A stretch of DNA of 64,000 bases. Origin: Brachyhypopomus gauderio. Taxonomy: Eukaryota > Chordata > Actinopteri > Gymnotiformes > Hypopomidae. The notes below the pieces were generated by a model. It did no database searches. It had not been told where the DNA came from and saw only the letters and a list, made by a program, of their open reading frames with translations. Within the stretch, counting starts at the first letter, position 1; the number at the start of each line of letters is the position of its first letter. Both the position numbers and the translations under genes were made by a program. Shown piece by piece: positions 1 through 12,680 of the stretch. The stretch covers positions 4,302,720-4,366,719 of the forward strand of contig NC_135221.1 of NCBI RefSeq assembly GCF_052324685.1. Direction: 5' to 3'.

Positions 1-1189
1 TCTGTGTTCCATCGGAATGGAAAGAATCACAGCTTAGAATGTCAAAGGCAATCAGCACAAACCAGACGTTCCACGACCTCTATCTCACTCATCCAGGTCT
101 GTTGGCAATAACTGTCTGCCACTCGTAAATGGCTCCTTTTGTCTTTCAGCTTGAGAAAACTGGATTCAGCTGAGATTTCTAGCTACAGGTGATAAAAAGA
201 AAGAATACGCTCTATTCACGTCACTGCTTCCCCAGCTGGAAATACAAACCACGTTACTATGTGGGGTTCAATGTCAATGTTTGCGCTTAGTGTGAAACCG
301 TTGTAGCCTTTAAGAGTGCTACATTTATGAGAGTATACATCTCTGGAAAGAGGTACGCAGCCTCTTTAAGAGTGATACATTAATGAAACTATACATCTCT
401 AGAGAGAGCTACACAGGCTCTAGATTTCATATGAAGAGAAAAAAAACATTATATTAAATTGTATTTTTCAAAGGATGAAATTGTCATTAGGGCACACCTT
501 CAAGGAATTTATTTATTGGCAAAAAACTAGATGAACAAATATGGTGAACATTTAAAAACAAGTCATCTGAGACTCTCTCATCTAAATGTTTGCAATAATA
601 CCAAATTTACACCCTCATGCAAATGACTGTTAGCCCAAACCTGTTTTGTGGTTTTGGTTTTCTTGTGCCTATTTTTATAGGCAACACTATTTAGCATTTT
701 GTTCTCAGTAATGCTGGAGACTACCACTGTTCCGCTATTGTGTTTGTTTTTCATTTCTGTATCTACATTGGAGTGAATTAGATCATAGTAGAATCCAAGA
801 TTAACCTTTTTTTTTTATCATTCAGTGTTATGGCGTACATATTTGAGTGTTGTTGAATATTTCATGATGTATTTCAAGCAAGAACAGAAAAATATTATTT
901 CATGAGCTGCAAGGTTAGGACCGGCCAGCAGTTTCTCAGTCCTCACTCTCTCCAGACTTTGTCCAAAGGTGTTTACACTATGCGCATTTGATTTACACAT
1001 TTATAAACCAAATCCGAGTTTTGTCCATTTTCACCAGAACGACAACAAAAAAGTCTGTCCCTCCGTCACGGGCTGCATCTGCTCCAGCTCCGTTTGAGCG
1101 AACCTCTCGTCGGGTCTCTTTGAAGTGTCGGATGCCCTGAGTCTGGGAGATGTCTTGATGACCCTCTCCTTGCTCCGTGCTCTCCCCAG
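1..1189 (+). other. kdrl intron (partial)
   Basis: No exon of the preceding kinase segment (activation loop, APE motif) is found here, so this is the downstream part of an intron whose 3' splice site is at 1188-1189. It is AT-rich, with the small tandem duplication at 306-418 and nothing else recognised. Confidence 0.6.
306..418. repeat. two-copy tandem duplication of about 55 bp
   Basis: Two adjacent diverged copies (about 307-360 and 361-416) share the blocks TTTAAGAGTG and TATACATCTCT. They lie in the intron left of the first visible kdrl exon. Confidence 0.7.
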
Positions 1190-1339
1190 GTGCCTCCCCG
1201 TACCCTGGCCTGCAGATTGATGAGGAATTCTGCTGCCGACTGAAGGATGGAACCAGGATGCGAGCACCGGAGTATGCGTCGTCTGAAATGTAAGAGTCAC
1301 TCTATATGTTTGTTCTTAAGACAACAGCAGCACTCTGAA

Positions 1340-1421
<82 letters not shown>

Positions 1422-4400
1422 AGTTAAAATATTGTTGCACTAAAATCATGAAAGGGTTTAAGATACAGAGGACTTTGATTTTGCTTCAAGATTGGTTTGA
1501 ACTAACATCTGGCTTGACTCACCTGCCAACCTACAATTATGTGAGGCACAGCCTTCAATGCACTGTAACATACAAATGGCTCTTTGGGGATTCCATCACT
1601 GGAATGCCACTGAACAGTCTCTGAGAGGTTTATGTGAACTTGGAATAAGTACAAAGAAAGTTGCCCCTCTACCTTTCTCTCAACCCCCAGGACAAATCTG
1701 TGGGGTCATTAGCAGCAGGCCGTGCTCCTAAGCAAAGAAAAGGCCTCCCTATCAATACGCCCCAAAGGAACAAAAGTGAGAATTCTGCAGAGAGTTCAGA
1801 GATTGATGGAAGTATCCACTAAATACAAGAACTAGTGTGGAGCTTTCTGGAGAGAAGTCCTGGGAGAGGGATGTAGAGGGATGGATGATTGCCAGATCCA
1901 TTTCGAACCTGCGCTGATTATGTGTAAGAGAGCCTTGAAATGTCCGGGCCACCTAGGAAGGAGGGAGAAGCAGTACTCGGTGGCAGAACCTTTGGGCATT
2001 AAAGTTGGCAGCACACAGGCGATACTCCCGGTGTGGGTGCAAAGGCAGCCTGCTGGTTCCAGAAGTAACAGGATATGAGAGGGGAAGTCATGATTTCAGT
2101 CTTAAGCCTGGATGGGAAGTGGAGTAGAAAGCAGTGCCTTTGTGAAGGACCTGACGGTTCTTCTGCCCCTGACGTGAATGGCTTTGCTTATAGGCTTGAC
2201 TCTCTTGCTTAGTGGGGAGAATATTACTGCCTGTTCCTAATCAGCATCCCAGGAGAACTGTGTCTAATCTCCCTTTAAGAACTGCAAGCCACTCTCCTTT
2301 CAGTTGTGATGTAAGTGTAACTGCATCAAATTGCATTGCCTCATTCATTTGGAAAGGCTTAAATCAGCGTTTCATGTACTACAGGTTAGTAATGCTAAGG
2401 GGTCTTATGTTATATGCAACCATTCATGCCAAGTGTAAGCGTAAAACCCAAGGGAGAGAGATGCTGATTGGAGACGACTTGTAAAATGGGGTTCAGATAT
2501 CAGATTTGTAAAAGGTAAGTTATCCAGAGTGAATTCTGTTCTCGTACACTTCGTCAGGCTGATTTTTCCAAATCAGCTTCAAAAATCTTGCTGACGGGGC
2601 CTTGTACCATATGTAGCATCATTTGTGCCTTCTTTTGGAGAACGGGCTAACTTATCCCCACATGCCTGCTGACTCTTTGAAGATATCAATCTCCCTAGAA
2701 AGCCCCAGTCCTGGTAAAGTGCCATGACCCTGACCCAGTCTCTGGTCTAACTCTCTTCATTATATGTGTGATAAAATGGATGGAGGATAAAGGCCAGCAA
2801 AACAGCACTGTTTCTTCACAAGCTCATCAGGAATGTGACCTTGCCTGTTCATCTCTTTAGCCCCATTCACTCTATCAAAAGAGTCCATCCACCGGTCAAA
2901 TGCGTAAAAACTGGAAGACGTTGCAGTCCTTACACAGCTCTATAGACATACCAAATGAGTCATGACCACCAGACCCACAGCTCTAGTTGCACGATCCGAG
3001 ACCAAAAATCATTCCAGATTTCCAATTTGTCTCTATTACAAGTCACACAGGAAATCAGTCTTCAGATTCTGAGGATCTAGAATGTTTTCCATGTCCTTGT
3101 TGATTTGAGGGTAACCACCAGACTTTATTTCCCAGACTTCCTGTTAGTCAAGAATCTCTCCACCTGGAGCAGAGAATCCTTCATTAAAAGAGACATTATA
3201 TTACAACTGTTTCCTCCAGCTAATCACTCCTGCAGGCAGCCAGAAGAATAGCAAACTTCACTGCAATTTTCTCTGAACACAAACCCAGATGGACACAGTA
3301 GATCAGATTGGAGTAAGACAAAGCAACTTGTGAGACATGCTTCCACAATAATTTTCCCAGAGACCAGATTCCTTTCTGCTGCTAATCTAAAGGCACAGGA
3401 AGGGTTAACAGGGAATGGTCTGTATTTGTCTAATATAGTATGGCACCGCACTTGAAAACAAGATGGGGCTCACTCATCACCGTCTCTCATTCACCGCCAC
3501 ACTGGACTGCCACGCTTCCAGTGTTGCACGGCAGAACGCCCTCATTGTATCAGCCTCACAAACCCCAGCAATGTAAACTCCAATAACAGTCCCACGTGGA
3601 CAGAGTTGCTGACAGTTTGTCAAGAGCAGGGAGAAAGCCTCTCAGCGCTAATGCTGTGAACACAGCCACACTGCTCACATGACCCTCCAGAATGGTAGTA
3701 ATGACAGGCTATGATTGGACGAGGGCAAATAAGTCAGCAGAAAAGGAGAGGTCAGGTCAAATCAGTTATGGTCTTACACAGAGGTGGAAACTCAAGAAAG
3801 TGCCAATGACTCCAGAGGGGAAAAAGATTTACTGACCCAGTTCCCAAAGTGCCATGCGAGTATGTTTATGGTGTGTTTCTTAATACTAAAATGTTGACAA
3901 ACTGACACTAGAGTGTAGCAGGCCTGGTTGAACTCCAGTTCAAGCCCACAGTTGCCTCACCAACATCTTTCCAATCACATTTCCTAAGCAGTTTATTTGG
4001 CCATCCCAAAATTCACTTCGACCCACAGACTGACCGGACACGTAATGTCATGACGCGTCTGACAGCGCTTTGTGTCCCCCGCAGATATCAGACCATGCTG
4101 GACTGCTGGCACGGAGAACCCCTGCAACGGCCGACCTTCACCGAGCTAGTGGAGAGGCTGGGAGACCTGCTCCAAGCCAGCGTTCAGCAGGTGAGCGAGT
4201 GCTTCAGTGACATCATTCTTCCATACTCTCGTTCGCTGGGATCCCAGCTCTGCTGGTCTGTGGCCTAAACGCTGCTGGGGAAAGCTAGGCTTTGCTGTAG
4301 TGTTAAAAAAAGGCTTCTAACAATGGGTTTAGTCACTGATCCACTGAATAAATCATTATGCTAGGAAGGTTTTTAGAAGACAGTGGCTTTGACTGGCCTA

Positions 4401-6696
4401 GGTGCACCAAGGACTTGCACTGCGGACTCTGAAGAGTCCTTTGGAGTGACTGAAAGGAGAGGTTGCAGTCCACAAGCTCATTCTCCTTGTTTTAACGAAA
4501 ATAAAGTGCAGAACTCTAGTACAAAGTGAATAAAAGTGTCTAATGCCAACCGTGTTGGTTTTGGGGTGGTTAGACAAAGCCTGCATTCTTACACTAGCTT
4601 CACCAAAGATTATAACCTAGAAATGTAGTCTCAAAGTCCAGACAAAATGTCTGCCTCCCGCTGTGGGCTTCTATTATCTTAAACCCAAAAACATAAGTGC
4701 CAATCCACAGGTTGCTGTCACAAGATTAATGAAGTGGTCTCCTCTGATAAAGACATCTGATTTCGGTTTAAACCCTGATGAAAGAGTGTTGAGTCTTGGC
4801 ATACCATTAGTCAGGTTCAGTTCAAAGAAAACCATACTAGAGTGCAGACTCAAGATGTCCTATAAGGTGTTGATAAGAGGAGGTCACATGTCAAACTGCA
4901 GATTGGTGCAGAGGTAGACCGAACCGTAATTATGCATGCTAAAACCCACGTGAGATCTTTCACTGTGTCTCACGTAGGATTCAGCCTGGGCTGTATATAT
5001 AAGAATCAACATCTCAATGCTTGAATATATATTCAAAGACTATAAAGAGGCTTAATGAACAGTTGTTTTCCTTTGTTTTAGCTAGTTCCTCTGCTTTGAA
5101 CATCTGGGATCTCTCGTAGGTTCATACCCAGAGTATCAGATTTCCCCAAACTCTTAATTACCTCATAACAAAACAGCTTGTGCATGGTGGTTATTGAGGG
5201 GGTTAGGGTTAGACTGTGACTGATGTAAATGTGTGTTTTTGTCAGGAGGGAAAGCATTACATTCCTGTCAACACCACCTTGCTGACCAAAATGGATCCAT
5301 CAAACCCAGACCCCATCGAGGAGACCTCCACGGGACCTTCCTCTCACCGAGACTCGGGCAGCTCGTGGTAAGCTGGCTATTCTAACCCAGTCACACGATC
5401 ATGAGAAACGAGTTGGCATCTCTACCCATATTTCACATCAGTCATTTTTAGATGGCTGCTTGGAGCTGCACTGAGATAATCCTGCTGCTACTCTATGACC
5501 AATTTTGAATCACTCTGAAACTTCATTTTAGATTTATCTACGTTTTTTTTGGAACCATATGAATACAGTCCTAGCTCACGATGCCTTCTGCTACATGCGG
5601 ATCCTTGGGAAATGGTGTAGAAGGGAAGGTTACCTTTAACCTGTTTGGCTAGCTGGTGAAGATAACACAACACACCTTTTGGAGATTCATTTTAATGTCA
5701 ACAAAACCCTTTCTCCATTTCCTCTCCCTTACTCCCGAGAATAATAAAGCACCACACCTTTCACCACAGAGCCACTGCCAGTGAAATCTTCATGGGTTCA
5801 CTAGGATGTGGCTGAGGACAATGAGAGCCGTGATTGGCTCCTGATAAGACATATACCATTAGAGTCGTGGTGAGAGCGTTCACTACTCTATGGGCCCCTT
5901 AAGGAATTTCCTTCCCAGCTACAAAAGCTGGCTCGGGATTTATGTCCACTTAAAATAATATTTGTTCGGTTCTTGTATTTTCACAGGTCCTCTAAGTGTA
6001 TTTATTGAGAGTAGTGTTGAAATGCAGCCATGACTGTTATCCCTTAACATGAATTAAGCAGCTATCTGATAACTTTGGCGTTAAGATAAAAGCTTATGGG
6101 CATATGGACTAAAACCATATTTGACATAACAATATAATATAACACCATGAAACAATATACAAAATCGCTGTTTTGTTTTATTTATCTTACTTAATTATTT
6201 TAGTTCATTAATTTAACATTTTTCAATTTCATTTTTATTTTGAATGTCTATTTTGTAATGATGTATCTTTTAACGTATCTTTTTTAAGTACCTTTGTCAC
6301 ACTGGTTATGTCAGTGAAATTATAATATGATATCCAAGAATTTTCATAGGTAGTAATTATCAGTAATTTATGCAAACCTTGATGTCCATTAACAGCAAAT
6401 CAGGCGTGTATCAGGTTTAAAACTGGTTTTCTTTGTTATTGTGAATGCAAGAAAAATTCATTGCTGCAGCACAAAGACTCACTATGCCAAAGAAACTCTG
6501 GGGCAAGGAAGTAATATTGGATCCTTTATTTAGTTATTTTTATTGAGCACATAATGAAATTTTGTCGTGTAAACGTATCAGTGCTTCACATTTGACTCCC
6601 TCAGGAACATCAAGATGCGTCCTGGTAGCGTGAGAACGTTCGACGAGATAACCATGGGCAACGGGACGAACGAGACCCATGAGGTGAGGTTCCTGA

Positions 6697-6757
<61 letters not shown>

Positions 6758-9102
6758 TCCCACAGAACCCAGTGGCCTCCAGTAATATCCGAAACTTTGC
6801 AGAAGCACGTGGAGATGTTACAGCACATGGAGATGTTCTCCACTCCAGCATACACATGCAGGGTCATTTCAGTTTTCTCTTTCTGGTCCATCGCAGGGCG
6901 GCCATTCGGACAGTGGCATGGACATCTCCTCTGACGAGCTGAAGACTCTGAAGCACTTGCAGTCCCGGACCCGGCCCTTAAGCATCATGGCTCTCGCGTA
7001 AGTGCGGCACGGACCCGACAGGACCCCCGTCACCCGCGCTGTCCAGAATTACAGGAAGTGGCGAGACCACCGTCCAATCCAAGGCAACCCTCCCACTGGG
7101 CTGGAATGTCAGAATTGTCATACAGTTCTGTTCCCGCCCCCCCACGCTGTCGCCCCTTACTGCAGTCACTGCCTTCCTCTCTTCTAAGGGGAGGCTGGGT
7201 AAGAGAGTCTCAGAAACAATGACCCAGTGGAGGGATATTGCCCAAGGTGACAAACCCAGCAGCTGGACAACAAAAGCAGGGATGAAAGGCCGGGTGACTG
7301 ACGCCTTTGTCTCCGCCGCCCGGGCAGCACTACTTTCTTGTTGACTTCACCAAAAGTGAGAACATTTTGGGCGAGCAGGAACGGCTCGGACGCTGGTGTT
7401 TCAAACACGGCGCCAGGTTCCTGTCAGCGTTGACGCAGTCTGGCAAGTTGCCCTCGTTTCTCTGTAGACGGCACATGTAAGATTAGAGAAAAGCCCTGGA
7501 GTGATCCTTGCACTAATCACACCACTGTGAGCACCTAATGGATGCTATCAGATCCAGTTGTAACTACTATGGCATGTGTTTTGAATTTAAGACATCAATA
7601 CTTGGTAATAAAAATTATGCCCTTTTATAAAAGTAATAATAATAATAATAATAATAATGCCCCAGTTTAAATAATTCATGACTGGTCACAGATCTAGATT
7701 AACCATGTCTAGTTTAACCAGCAGGACTGACCAAAATCTTAGAAGATGTTTATGTTCTTAGTTAGGTTATCTAACTGAGACTGAGGCCATTACTTTCAGC
7801 TTGAGGAACAGAGATTGGCATGTTATTAACTGCAAGTCTATAAGCATGTATTAAAACAGTAAACCATCTCACTGTGTGGTCCTCCCTGTGCAAGTGTTTG
7901 GAGCCTGACCTATCTCTGCAGGAGGTGGCCACAGAGAAGTGAGATGTTGTTTACTGCATCAGAGTCTTTTGTGAGGAGGCACTGTTTTCTGGAATTGCAG
8001 AGATGTTCAGGAATCTTCTAGAAGCAGACTGCACAACGCAGTGTTATGGAACACACTGTATACACTGAAGAGCGTCTCTGCTGGTTCAGCATTACCGACA
8101 TTTCCAGCTCTCCGTTTTAAGCCTTCAGCAGGCCTGAAGCATCTCCCGCGGAGTTTAGATCTGGGCTTATGATCTTTGCTGTCTGCCCTGTGTGAGTAAT
8201 GGTGCAGCAGGATGGGGTTTCATTAAACTCCTGCTACCTCCATTCTCTCTCCAGACCCCCCCCCCCCTCCACCACCACCAGGCCCTCCTCAACACCACCC
8301 GCCGTGCTGTAGAACCCGGCCGGGCCCAACAACCAGTTGGCAATGCCCACGCTCCCGTGATCTCCCCCCGCATGGTTGCAAAGAGTCACTCAAGCTATGC
8401 GGAGAATGACGGTGAATATGGAGGGAGGTGTAGCCTGTTGTGAAACTGCTCCATCACTGCCACCCTCCGTCTTCTCGGTCCACGCCGGACTCGCCCCCCG
8501 CCCCCCATATCCCCCCCCCCGTCTCGCGCGGGTGAGTTCCACCGGCTCCTCCTCCCTGTGGTGAGCGCAGGTGCGAGGACGTGCACTGAAAGGCGTGAGA
8601 CTGGACAGAGCGCCGTCGAAACGCGCCGGCCTGTTCTGCATGGCTGCTTTGACCCAACCCACTAGCTAATCACCGCACGCGCTCATTGAGTGCCTTAGGT
8701 TACTCCAGGGTGCTTGACCTAGTCTGACCTGCCTTGTGGGAGATTTTTGGAAAACCATGGTGACAAGGAGACAAGGAGTTTGAATGCCTTCCTAATTGCA
8801 GTGGTGTGGCTAGCCACAGTGGTGATGGACTGCAGGTTGTAACCTCCATTAAAAACAAGAAATACGTCCAGTCAACTGAAGTTGCTTTAATGGCGTTTGT
8901 GTCTCTTCTCTGCCGATACAGGATGAAGAAGAGTAAGAGCAAGGAGTCGGTCCTGATGGAGGGAGAGAAGGAGAAGTTTCCTCCAGGGCTTTCTACACTG
9001 GACTTCGGTCTGGACGACGCCTCTCTGAACACAGAGTTGGAGTGCCACAGTCCCCCGCCAGACTACAACTACGTCATCCGCTACTCCACCCCGCCTGTAT
9101 GA
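1190..9102 (+). CDS. kdrl: VEGF receptor tyrosine kinase, 3' part (kdrl / VEGFR-4)
   Basis: Six terminal coding exons read with consistent phases: 1190-1289, 4085-4190, 5246-5367, 6605-6683, 6897-6997, 8922-9102 (stop TGA 9100-9102). The first two encode the end of the kinase C-lobe ([14 protein letters not shown], then [18 protein letters not shown]), a class V receptor tyrosine kinase signature. The rest is the cytoplasmic tail, with KHYIPVN (the position of the PLC-gamma-docking tyrosine in KDR), [16 protein letters not shown] (KDR-like) and a last exon ending [13 protein letters not shown] (FLT1-like). The extracellular Ig domains, transmembrane segment and N-lobe lie outside the window. 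The family binds VEGF on endothelial cells and drives vessel growth. The call kdrl rather than kdr or flt1 rests on linkage to cdx4 and chic1 plus the mixed tail. The VEGFR family call is nearly certain; the paralogue is likely. Confidence 0.88.
1343..1414. repeat. (TA)n microsatellite
   Basis: Uninterrupted TA dinucleotide tract of about 36 units in a kdrl intron, about 55 bp downstream of the 5' splice site at 1290. Confidence 0.95.
6706..6755. repeat. (CA)n microsatellite just inside a kdrl intron
   Basis: About 25 CA units beginning 22 bp after the 5' splice site at 6684. On the transcribed strand this is CA repeat, a class of sequence known to bind hnRNP L, so an effect on splicing of the 79-bp exon is conceivable but unproven. 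Confidence 0.95.
8230..8660. other. GC-rich, C-run-rich segment in last kdrl intron
   Basis: A GC-rich island with CpGs and two poly-C runs (about 8258-8268 and 8512-8520). Overlapping frames are open on both strands because of composition. No exon with a conserved product was recognised, so I treat it as intronic. Confidence 0.5.
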
Positions 9103-9473
9103 GTTCAACCTCCGCGCCCCCAGAACTCACCGTCCTCGAGACGAGATTTTACCCCATCTGTTCTTCCTCTGTTTTTATTATTTCATTCCATACCTGTTTT
9201 CACAAGGCCAGGAAAAGACGACTGTTAGTTTTGTCAGTATGGTCGTTGAAGGAAAAACATGGTTCTGTTACCCTGAGATGTATCGTGACACTTTTTTGAG
9301 GGAGGTCCTCAGGTGTACAGTAATACCAGACCCACATTGCTCTCCACGAATTGCCTCCTCAAAGCTGCTGAACCATGTCGCTCTATACCACTGTGACCCC
9401 TAAAGACACTACAGACCACCTCAGGTATTTCTGCTATCTACTGTGAATACAAGAAACACATTACATCTATAGC

Positions 9474-9839
9474 CTACATTTACTAGCCACTTTATTACAA
9501 ACATGCCCCTGCCTTTCCAGACCAATTTCTCAGGTGTACATATCTTGTACGTACATTTTCATAGGTGTTTAAATAGAGATAGTAGGACACATCAGAAAAC
9601 AGGACACATTTTAGAAAACTCTAAAATGGTTGAACTGGTAGATGTTTATTAAGTACAGCAGTGTGGTTAGTCTAAATGTGTCAGCCGGGGAAAGAGGTTG
9701 TCCAACACCCAGACATATCCACTGACAGCCTGTAATCAGAAAGTGCCCATTAAGGAGGCGCTTGAAGTTGGCCAATACCTCCACCTTAAACGTGTTCCAA
9801 GAAAAGTGGTGTTTCTAATAAAGTGGCTGATGAGTGTAG
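9474..9839. mobile_element. MITE-like element with about 30-bp terminal inverted repeats
   Basis: The left end (about 9474-9503) and the reverse complement of the right end (about 9810-9839) agree at about 25 of 30 positions and share AGCCACTTTATTA. I recognise the right-hand motif (CTAATAAAGTGG...GAGTGTA) as the terminus of a common teleost non-autonomous DNA transposon family. The interior has no transposase ORF. It lies downstream of the kdrl stop and contributes an AATAAA at 9817-9822. Confidence 0.75.
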
Positions 9840-10530
9840 ATTTCTTCACCGAAGTCATAAACTCTTAACCCCGTTGGTGGCTGGTGTTTAAATCATTTTG
9901 TGTAGTGAGGATCAAAGTGAGAGAGCTTCTTAATTAATGTACTAATCTTGATTATTTTAATGAAATGAAACTGGAACATTCTTTGATATTTTCCTTTGGA
10001 TTTTAATTGTTTTGTTGTTGTTGTTGTTATTTTACTTTTCAATGTACTAAAGTTCCTGTTTGTGTTCCCTGTCTTTAGGACAGCATAACAGATCACATGC
10101 CAATGAGTACACAAAAAATATTGAACAGTTTTTTTCAGGCCTTCAACCCAAAATGAAAAACTAATAACAGGTTTATGAAAACAGTAACAGTAACAGGTTT
10201 ATGAATATTATTGTTACCATTTCTATGAACATTGTTTCTGTGATAATTCACACAGAGGTCTCTTTTTGTACTCCTAATGTAAGCTTTCAGATTAACTACA
10301 TTAACACCATGTACTGCTCTGGATTAACTTTTGATGTTTGAAGGATTAGGTCTCTATGTCCTTAGTACATACAGTAAGGGGTTCTTGCAGTACATGTTAT
10401 GAAAGAAATCTAGTTAAACCAGTCAAACTTGACACATGCGAATTTCTGACAAGGAAGCATACACTGAAAAACGTAATGAAAGACTCAGAACTGGGCAATC
10501 ACAACAACAGGTTCACTCTGCCCTGCCAGT

Positions 10531-10574
10531 CGTAGTTCAAAATATTTAAACTACGTAGTTCAAAATATTTAAAT
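10531..10574. repeat. 23-bp tandem duplication
   Basis: The unit beginning CGTAGTTCAAAATATTTAAA occurs twice back to back (10531 and 10554) in the AT-rich kdrl-cdx4 intergenic region. Confidence 0.8.
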
Positions 10575-11324
10575 ATTCATTTCATCTTTGTTAACTAGTT
10601 GTGTTGCAGTGGGAGTACTGTTGATCCGTATTTGACCTTTAACCTTTATAAAGCTTGCAGGGCAGGCTAAAGGAATCCAAAGTACACGGAATATCATAAA
10701 TCGTAATAATGAACTGGCTGGTCACTACATATTAATGGTCCACAAAAAGTATAATAGACTTGTGTGCACACTTATAGGTAAAGTAGTACTTTACACAGTA
10801 CCTGTTACAGGTGTAACTATACTAAATTACAGTATATCTGAGTAATCCTGAATAAGAACAGATAAGAACAAGTTTGATACTCATTCAGTACTCACACTTT
10901 TTGCACCGATACTCTGCTTTCCATTGCATGAGTACACAATATTAATGCAAGTCATGCATCGTTTCTCAGTATATTACACTGTAGTTAATGGTATAGTTAC
11001 ACTGTTAGTGTTTATGTATTGTAAAGGGTTATAACAGTATTAACTATGTTGAAAGTGACAGTTTTACAAAGCTAAAGGTGAGGATTGTAGACCGTTATGA
11101 GAAGAAGGAAACTGTTACACCAACCTTGTTATTTCTTATTTACTTCTTGTGTTTCCCAGTAATACATTTAGTAATTGGTAGGCCACTTTCTAAACAGTAT
11201 ATACTGCCAAATATTTGTATTATTATTGACTGATTTGTGTCCATTGAAAAAGTAAAATCTATGCACTGAGATTTTTCATTTATTATTTTTAAATACAAAT
11301 GTATGGTAATAATAACCAAGCATA

Positions 11325-11330
11325 AATAAA
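11325..11330 (+). terminator. AATAAA, possible distal kdrl polyadenylation signal
   Basis: An AATAAA hexamer in an AT-rich stretch 2.2 kb past the kdrl stop. The other plus-strand candidate is the MITE-derived hexamer at 9817-9822. Neither is confirmed by sequence alone. Confidence 0.25.
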
Positions 11331-12179
11331 GATATATATTTATAAATAACTAGTGTATTGTAGAGTAAAAATGTTCTTTGTAAACATTCCATGCAAAAAT
11401 GTAATTCATTAAAACTAGGCAAAGTTGCCTCAAATCATTAAACAAAAGCACAACAAAATTGTGTCCCCAAAAATGGCACTAAAAAAGTTATTTAACAAAA
11501 TACAATGAATGTGTTAGCATATTTGGTTTTTGTTTTTGTTTAGGGTTTTTTGTCCATTTGTTTGTCTGTTTGTGAGTACCACAAACTCATTGTCTCAAAA
11601 GTTCATTTGTCAGTAATATCAGACAAAGTACCGACCACAACCCAAACTCTGCTGCCGCTGTGGTATCACTGTGCATATTCCAACAAGAATACTACTAGAA
11701 TTCTTAGAATATCCTCAAGCTTCTGAAATATCCGTGCCATGTGTCACCGCTGTGGCCACTTCCTCCTGTACCTCGGCCACGCCGACATGCTTCCTGAGCG
11801 GGGCGAAGTGTCGGCAGTCTGTCTGTCACCAGGACAATACCTGCGCGAGCGGGGAAGGAAGCCTTCGCTAGTCATTACCGTCCTCACCCGGGCTTCTCTG
11901 TGGCCCCCGGTGCCTCCCCGCAGTGGTGTTGGGTGGGCCCGGTTCCAGCTTGTGCTTGTCACATAGCATTTACAGTAAGTGTAGTGTTCCAGTGTCTCTT
12001 AGATCAGTGGCAGAGGTTCTCAGCATCCCGTGGCATTGCAAACAAAAAGAGGAAGGATGTTGGAAAGAGTTTGGGTCACGATATGTTGGCCATAAATGCG
12101 ATTGGGACACTCGTAGATGGTTTTCCTTAGAACACACGATCTCCAGGCTGCCGAACTCAAGAAGATGGCCGCTCCACAC

Positions 12180-12480
12180 ACACAACAGTGTCATTCAGTA
12201 GTATATGTGCCTGAAGGCTAATTTATGTGCACTAATCATTCAGTCTAATTACATCAACTACTGCAGTTTGCTGCAGATGCAGCGCTGTTAGATTAACTGA
12301 ATGATTAGAGGGCTAAAAAATTACACTTAATAAAACTAATTATGTGTCAATAAATTCATTAACTAATAAGGAGAGGACAAACTTTGAAGAACTATTTAGC
12401 ACAAATGTGTCTGCTGATGTAAAGGATAATTACATTTAATTGATAATTGAACTGTCTTTAAATTAACATTTCACAAATTG
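12180..12480. promoter_or_regulatory. TAAT-rich candidate conserved noncoding element with hairpin
   Basis: A segment dense in homeodomain-type cores (TAATTA, TTAATTG, CTAATTA, GATAATTG). It contains an inverted repeat whose arms TAATCATTCAGT (12233 onward) and ACTGAATGATTA (ending 12307) are exact complements around a loop of about 50 nt. It sits about 5 kb upstream of cdx4. Regulatory function is inferred from composition and position only. Confidence 0.35.
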
Positions 12481-12524
12481 AACTTGCTCCATGGAATGTA
12501 GCATATCCTGGACTGATTATAAGC

Positions 12525-12680
12525 TGGGTTTTCTCTTCAGTCTTGGTCCTCCCAAGGTTTCTGCCTTAATCCACCTGCAGTTTCTTTTACCACTCGTGCC
12601 TCTGGCTTGCTCATTGGGAATCTGGACCTAAACATTTGTAAAGTTGCTTTGTGACGATTGTCGTAAAAAGCACTGTATTT
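12525..12680. mobile_element. degenerate teleost interspersed repeat
   Basis: Order of blocks (CTCCCAAGGTTTCTGCC, then a TGGCTTGCTCATTGGG block, then AAAGTTGCTTTGTGACGA and AAAAAGCACTGTA) matches a widely dispersed teleost repeat I recognise by eye. It has no coding capacity. Confidence 0.6.

Noticed and set aside
8192-8662. Several overlapping frames in the last kdrl intron
   Set aside because: GC-rich and poly-C composition gives open frames on both strands; the kdrl exons on either side join in phase without it.
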